In this document: positions 58,188 through 64,000 of the stretch, in pieces
How positions within the stretch are numbered: the first letter of the stretch is position 1
Layout of the letters: each line of letters starts with the position of its first letter
Assembly: GCA_029204225.1 (NCBI GenBank)
Contig: CM055105.1
Span: 13,977,221-14,041,220, forward strand
Origin: Diphasiastrum complanatum
Lineage: Eukaryota; Streptophyta; Lycopodiopsida; Lycopodiales; Lycopodiaceae
DNA: 64,000 bases
Reading direction: 5' to 3'
Notes under the pieces: model-generated
Told to the model about the DNA's origin: nothing
Databases searched by the model: none
What the model saw: the letters and a program-made list of their open reading frames with translations, nothing else
Program-made: the position numbers and the translations under genes

Positions 58188-60290
58188 TTAACAAGTACTA
58201 AGTACATAAAGCTTTGATCTACACTTATCAAACTTTTCTCTAATAAGTGGCTTAGTGAAAATGTCAGCTAGTTGTTCGTCTGTACTACAATGAACAGCAT
58301 GAATTTCATGACTCAGCAGACTCTCCCGTATAAAGTGATACTAAATCTCAAAGTGTTTGGTTCTCGCATGGAACACTGGATTCCTTGCTAGCTGAATGCC
58401 ACTCTGACTGTCGCTATATATAGTTGTGAGATTTTTCTGTCTCATGCCAACTTCTTCCAAGATTTGCCTCAACCATATAGCTTCTTGTGTTGTGCTACAC
58501 ATTGTCTTATACTCTGCTTTTGTGGTGGATAAAGCAACTATACTTTGTTTTTTAGTAGACCAAAAAAAACAACTGCCACAAAGCTGGAATACATACCTTG
58601 TGGTGGATCTACGATCATCATAGTCACCTCCCCAATCCGCATCCACACAGCCACATAACTTAGGTAAACCCTCATGCTTCCTGTAAATTAAGCCATAATT
58701 TGAAGTGCCTTTGACATAACGCAAAATGCGCTTAGTTGCCTTCCAGTGTATTTCCATAGGTGTTGCCATAAACTGACTTACAATACCAACAACATAGCAT
58801 ATATATGGTCTAGTCGTGGTAAGGTAAATCAAGCTCCCTACTAACTGCCTATACAGCGTAGCATCAAATGGTTGGGATTCATCAAGCTTAGAAAGCTGGT
58901 TACCTGGTTCAATAGGAGTATTCACTGGTTTGCAATCCTACAACCTGAACCTGTGCAGCAACTCTTTTGACATACTTCACCTGTGTTAAACCCACTTCGT
59001 GTCCTTTTTGCCACACCCCTACTCCAAGGTAATAATGCATCAGGCTGAGATCTGTCATCTCAAATTGTTCCATGAGGTCTTTCTTGATCATGTCTATCAT
59101 CTCTTGATTATTTCCCATAATAATCAAGTCATACATAAAAAAGCAATCAAAGCAACCATACCATCAAAGCATAAGACATACAGATTCAGATCAGAATGTG
59201 TTCTCACCATCCCCTTTGAACGAAAGTAGGCATCAATACTGCTATACCACACATGTGGTGCCTGTTTAAGACCATAAAGCGCTTTCTTTAAACGACATAC
59301 TTTATTCTCCCGTCCTTTCACTACAAAGCCTTCAGGTTGATTCATGAACACCTCTTCTTCTAACTTACCATTTAGAAAAGCAGATTTCACATCCATTTGA
59401 TGCAAAGGCCAACCAAAATGTGAAGCTAAAGCAATAGTAGACGTAGAGTATTCCACTTACATACTGGCACAAAAGTCTCCTCATAGCCGATCCCTTTACT
59501 TTGTGCATGCCCTTTGATCACCAATCTTGCTTTGTGCTTTGCTATACTTCCGTCTACATGATACTTAGTCTTGTATACCCATTTGCAACCAATGGGTTTC
59601 TTGCCAACTGGTGGTTCTACGAAGTCCCATGTGCTATGCTTAGCAATTGACTCCATCTCCTCTCCCATGGCCTTCACCCAAATGTCATCCTTCACTTCAC
59701 CATAAGCCGAAGGTTCTTTGCTTTGAATAGTGCTGGATAAGAGAGCATAATTTGCTTCATAACTTTCAGGTTGTGTCTTCTCTCTTGTTGATCTTGATAG
59801 CTCTCCCTGGCTAGATGATCCTGGAAAGTCATCCATGTCACGACCCTCCAACAGTCTCTCAAACCACTTAGGGAGCTTCCTGTCAGGTGATTGGCTTCCT
59901 GGTGAAAATGTATCCCACGATACATCTTTCTCTTTGCATTTGTCACCTGCAACTTCAATCCTTCTTGCACCAAAAGGTTTATCTCTACCTCTCCAACCTA
60001 CCTCTTGAGCTTGAGTAGTAGTATCTTGAGATGTATCCTCATGTTCATCACTTGGAAAGTCAATAAATGGATCATTATCAGGAGGTATCTTCACTATACC
60101 ATCTTTTCCACTATATGTGTCTATCTTCTCAGCATCCTCGTCTTCATACATCCTAGATTCATCAAAGATGACATCACGACTTAGATGGATTTTGTTTTCC
60201 ACTGGATCAAAACATCTATAGCCCTTCACATGATCATCATATCCTAGGAATATACACTTGATAGCTTTCACATTAAGTTTACATCTCTCT
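58188..60290 (-). pseudogene. Ty1/copia pol (linker, RT, RNase H), 5'-truncated
   Basis: Starts after the TG tract with KCIFLGYDDHVKGYRCFDP (post-integrase block) and an acidic linker. RT has CKWVYKTKYHVDGSIAKHKA, QMDVKSAFLNGKLEEEVFM and ALYGLKQAPHVWY. The YVDD site is deleted: two frames break around LCMT and MYDLIIMGNN. RNase H keeps VDADWGGDYDD, TKAEY, YSDSQSGIQLARNP and HARTKHFEI, then an in-frame TAG and ADIFTKPL near 58230. Stops and the lost YVDD mean it is inactive. Integrase and gag are missing beyond the TG tract. Confidence 0.85.
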
Positions 60291-60298
60291 TCCTTAGG

Positions 60299-60299
<1 letters not shown>

Positions 60300-60389
<90 letters not shown>
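60300..60389. repeat. Pure (TG)n microsatellite, about 90 bp
   Basis: An uninterrupted TG run with TG-rich sequence continuing to about 60760. It abuts the truncated copia pol, whose frame reads through it as His-Thr repeats. Confidence 0.95.
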
Positions 60390-60390
<1 letters not shown>

Positions 60391-60999
60391 ATACATGCAT
60401 GTGTGCGAATATTTGCTTTTAGGTGTGTATGGGGTGTGTGCATATTTTGTATGCATGTGTTTGCAAATGTCTGTTAACGAACGACCCATAATTCAAAGTG
60501 AATATGTTGTTCATGCATGTGGTATGTATGTGCGTTTGTGTGCATGTGCGAGGATGTTTTCTTTTAGGTTTGTATGTGACGTGTGTGTGTGTTTGGAGAT
60601 TCATATTTGATGCGTGTATGTGTGTGTGCATATTTGATTTGTGTATATATGCATGCATATGTACGTGTGTGCATATTCAATGTGTTTACAATTGTATGTT
60701 TATGTTTGTGTGCATGCAAGTGTGTTTGCGTTTGTGTGTGTACATTTGTGCATTTTGTTTGTCAAAATCTTGGACAAAGAATAGGTTTTACAAAATTTTG
60801 AAATACATCATATACCAAAAATATCCAAATTCACTCGCGTACACTATGAAATTCAAATTGAACTCTTATCGGACAGCCATTACCATCAAAAGAATCCCAT
60901 AACATTTTTGATTAAGAGACTTTAAATAGTCTGATTTTCAACCAATTTCAAAACATTGTAGAAATGTCATTGCTTAAATCTAATACCATTACTTGGCTA
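60390..60999. other. TG-rich low-complexity DNA
   Basis: GTGTATGTG/GTGCATG words dominate to about 60760, then AT-rich sequence. No gene is seen. Confidence 0.6.
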
Positions 61000-61272
61000 T
61001 ACACCAGGCTATGTGACATTGACTTAAAGGCAGACGCACTAATAGTGCTGCCATTCCTATAAACATATCTTAAATTACTAAGTAGCAAATCTACGTTTAA
61101 GAGCAAACAAAATCTCCGTGGATATGCGCCAAAGATGCTCTCTTCACTGATCATAACGAATATACAACTCTAACAACCAATTGGCTATGCTGCAAAAGAT
61201 ATGCTCTCCATCACCAAGCAGCTCCCTAAACTCCACGGAAAATCGACGATGATTCACCATCAAATTCACCAT
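61000..61272 (-). pseudogene. Conserved Helitron-linked exon, copy 3 (frameshifted)
   Basis: Begins ATGGTGAATTTG right after GTTTGTTTGTGCAG on the minus strand. Reads MVNLMVNHRRFSVEFRELLG, then a WLLELYIRYD block, then a stop. Another frame continues with YPRRFCLLLNVDLLLSN and YVYRNGS. Block order and the acceptor-ATG start match copies 1 (32-280) and 2 (15506-15735). No helicase was found within the window upstream of this copy. Confidence 0.45.
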
Positions 61273-61740
61273 CTGCACAAACAAACAGGTGGCCAACTGT
61301 TATTAGATGACATACAAAATCCAATCTACAAATAACAAATAAAAGAATATGCGACACAACGTGACTAAAATGTAATTTTAATCATGTCTATTTAAAAGAT
61401 ATGTGATATTTTTCAGTATAATGTGTTGTAACAATGAAAATTGTGAGTATTGTTTATGAACATAAAGATGCATGCTAATAAAACATGGCAAACCATTAAG
61501 TCGATATACAAAGTGAAGCAAATACCTTGTTCAAAAATACTTGTTTGCTTCACCATGAATTGCATCTGTTTGTTGTGTGACACGGGCTATGCTACATATA
61601 TTGATATATATTTATTTTTAATGAAATGGAGGCACCCCCTTGTTTTATAAATCTACATACACACACACACACACACACATTTTAACTTTCTTAAATTGTT
61701 TTTAGGGGCATGGAGGGAGACCTCTCCTATGGGTGGTTGT
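61273..61740. other. No recognised feature
   Basis: AT-rich, with a short CA run near 61660-61678. Confidence 0.4.
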
Positions 61741-62574
61741 TACTTTGGGGAAACACATAACTCATTGTTAGACTTTCGAGGTTGATCTTCGAGAAGACAA
61801 GGAAGAGATGGAGGGCGATGATCACATTACCATCTCAAAAAGCTGTGTTGCATAGGTTTTATAATGAAGAAGTGCATGAGAGAGCTATTCATGATTGAAA
61901 ATATGTCAATGGCCATGTCACAGTTCCTTTTTCGAGAGCGACTAACTCGGTGATTTTGCATGGTGAAGGTATGGATTTTATCAGCCTAGTAGGTCCTTTG
62001 AGTTGATAAATCAAGAGCATAAGTGTGGCTGACTTAGTGGTTGCCTATTGAGAATAGTGGCCTCTCCATGTGTCCTGACATTCACTTGAACACTCTTACT
62101 TGCTCTTAGTTTTTACACTCTTAGTTCTCGATTCTGAAAATCATTGTTATTGAAAATTTCACATGTGATTTATCATATTGTTTTCTTACAAAAACAAGCC
62201 CATACGTTGGCATGGCCGTTTAAGCTTGATTTTGGCTTTTTGACTGTTACAAACACTTCTATTTACCCTATTATATATACTAAATTAAGTTTCTTCACTC
62301 ATATTATGGGATCGAACATACCTATTACACGGAATGCTCCGACTCCGAAACATAGTGCTCTCGAAAGAAATAAATGCAATAGACCACTTTAGCTATACTT
62401 CATGTATTTTCATGTCCAATTTCTTAAAGTTATGCTCAAAATTGGATGTCTAGAATTTTGAGTATCTGGTCAGCTATGACAATTTAAATTTAATTCTGCT
62501 CTTATTTTGTTTTTGCTCAAATAAGATGCTATTTGTGTTGGCATGCATACACTTGTTTACGATTTAAGCCTTGT
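61741..62574 (+). repeat. Long direct repeat, left copy (about 834 bp)
   Basis: From TACTTTGGGGAAACACATA to ATTTAAGCCTTGT, nearly identical to 63012-63875. It lacks about 39 bases present in the right copy. Its version of the open reading stretch is broken by a TGA (IHD then stop). Confidence 0.9.
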
Positions 62575-62901
62575 ATGATTCTAAGTGCAAAATCGAGAGA
62601 AGATGATAGAGGCACCATTTTCTCCACCAAAAATGGTCTTGTCTCAACACCCCACTATACCACAATGTTAATTTTTGAGTGACGCTTAATGCACCAGCAA
62701 TATTAGACCTAACCTAACTTTGTAGGCATTGGAAAAAATGGTCCATAGCCACTTTGGTTAGAACTCCATTTGCCATCCTAAAAAGGTTTGGATCCATCAA
62801 TTGCCTCCGATTCCAGAAAGTGAGTTTGAGACAATGAGGAGAAGAAGAGAAGTACGTTGAGGAAGAGGTTTACATTAAGGAAGAAAGGAATGTAGGTTCA
62901 C

Positions 62902-62959
<58 letters not shown>

Positions 62960-63011
62960 GGGGGGGCAAGGCTCCAATTCCTTTTTCCTACTTATGGTTT
63001 TAGCATTGTTT
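62575..63011. repeat. Spacer with (GA)n-G18 tract
   Basis: Between the direct repeats. A (GA)n run at about 62907-62948 passes directly into a run of about 18 G (62949-62966). Confidence 0.85.
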
Positions 63012-63875
63012 TACTTTGGGGAAACACATACCTCATTGTTAGACTTTCGAGGTTGATCTTCGAGAAGACAAGGAAGAGATGAGGGCGGAGATATCATAAG
63101 ACAATGGAGGATTCAATATGCAAATGCCACATTACCATCTCAAGAAGCCGTGTTGCATAGGTTTTATAATGAAGAAGTGCATGAGAGAGCTATTCATGAT
63201 TGGAAATATGTCGATGGCCATGTCACAGTTCCTTTTTTGAGAGCAACTAACTCGGTGATTTTGCATGGTGAAGGTATGGATTTTATCAGCCTAGTAGGTC
63301 CTTTGAGTTGATAAATCAAGAGCATAAGTGTGGTTGACTTAGTGGTTGCCTATTGAGAATAGTGGCCTCTCCATGTGTCCTGGCATTCACTTGAACACTC
63401 TTACTTGCTCTTAGTTTTTACACTCTTAGTTCTCAATTCTGAAAAATCATTGTTATTGAAAATTTCACATGTGATTTATCATATTGTTTTCTTACAAAAA
63501 CAAGCCCATACGTTGGCATGGCCGTTTGAGCTTGATTTTGGCCTTTTGACTGTTACAAACACTTCTATTTACCCTATCATATATACTAAATTTAGTTTCT
63601 TCACTCATATTACGGGATCGAACATACCTGTTACACGGAATGCTCCGAATCCGAAACATAGTGCTCATGAAATAAATGCAATAGACCACTTTAGCTATAC
63701 TTCATGTATTTTCATGTACAATTTCTTAAAGTTATGCTCAAAATTGGATGTCTAGACTTTTGAGTATTTGGTCAGCTTTGACAAATTAAAATTATTTTGC
63801 TCTTATTTTGTTTTTGCTCATATAAGATGCTATTTGTGTTGGCATGCATACGCTTGTTTACGATTTAAGCCTTGT
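63012..63875 (+). repeat. Long direct repeat, right copy (about 864 bp)
   Basis: Near-identical to 61741-62574 with an extra segment near 63085-63125. It contains the open stretch 63090-63311. Possible origins are a local duplication or an LTR pair with a 0.44-kb interior. No TG/CA ends or primer-binding site were seen. Confidence 0.9.
63090..63311 (+). CDS. Unrecognised open stretch within the right direct repeat
   Basis: A 73-codon frame without an obvious start reads DIIRQWRIQYANATLPSQEA, then FYNEEVHERAIHDWKYVDGH, and ends DFISLVGPLS with a stop. The composition is protein-like. It could be an exon or transposon gene remnant. No family is recognised. Confidence 0.25.
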   Translation, partial: DIIRQWRIQYANATLPSQEAVLHRFYNEEVHERAIHDWKYVDGHVTVPFLRATNSVILHGEGMDFISLVGPLS

Positions 63876-64000
63876 TGGTTGGAGTAGGAGAAGGCCGCAT
63901 TGTGCAACATATTGGCACTCAATGGGGCACTCAACTTGGTGGCTATTCTCAACTACTTGACTATATTCCAAATCAAATCAATATTGATGAGCATACTAGA

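Overview
The window looks like nuclear DNA of a land plant with a large, transposon-rich genome. The evidence is one intact group A bZIP (ABI5/ABF/AREB-type) gene with the standard plant domain order, plus plant-type LTR retrotransposons, Helitron helicase remnants and decayed fragments of plant genes. Microsatellites (TA, CA/TG, GA, CT) are abundant and often mark element junctions. I cannot name the species or be sure of the major clade.

Layout. 0-16.7 kb is a Helitron-like neighbourhood. It has two decayed PIF1/Helitron helicases (about 0.8-2.3 kb on minus, 14.36-15.13 kb on plus), each followed downstream by a short conserved exon that begins directly at an AG|ATG acceptor. A third copy of that exon lies at 61.0-61.27 kb. 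A dispersed family, here called element A, ends in a short hairpin and CTAG/CTAA beside TA or TG tracts. Copies are at about 3.0, 7.9 (two, tail to tail), 16.4 and 35.77 kb. Between these lie exon-sized gene pieces with splice sites: an adenylate kinase P-loop exon (4.7 kb) and three exons of a zinc-finger exonuclease-family gene (9.1-9.9 kb). A decayed proline-rich AT-hook reading frame fills 12.0-14.2 kb. 17-18.4 kb has unrecognised exon-like sequence and a broken linker-histone (H15) domain.

18.8-39.6 kb is mostly LTR retrotransposon. It contains a truncated Ty1/copia element, a large decayed Ty3/gypsy element with an extra ORF of about 3 kb after pol and a 3' LTR candidate, and two copia 5' halves on minus (LTR, primer-binding site, gag). 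39.6-43 kb has no recognisable gene. 43.1-48 kb holds the bZIP gene (CDS 44883-47739, four coding exons), the only complete protein gene I can defend.

48.7-60.4 kb is again retrotransposon: an LTR piece, a copia protease fragment, a second Ty3/gypsy element whose integrase is split by an 86-bp tRNA-derived insertion with 14-bp target duplications, and a copia pol on minus cut off by a TG tract. 61.7-63.9 kb carries a direct repeat of about 0.85 kb.

Functionally only the bZIP factor is likely active: an ABA/stress transcription factor binding G-box/ABRE elements, one of which lies about 1.7 kb upstream of its start codon. Every transposon ORF I could read has stops, frameshifts, deletions or lost catalytic residues. 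All coordinates and alignments were worked out by eye.
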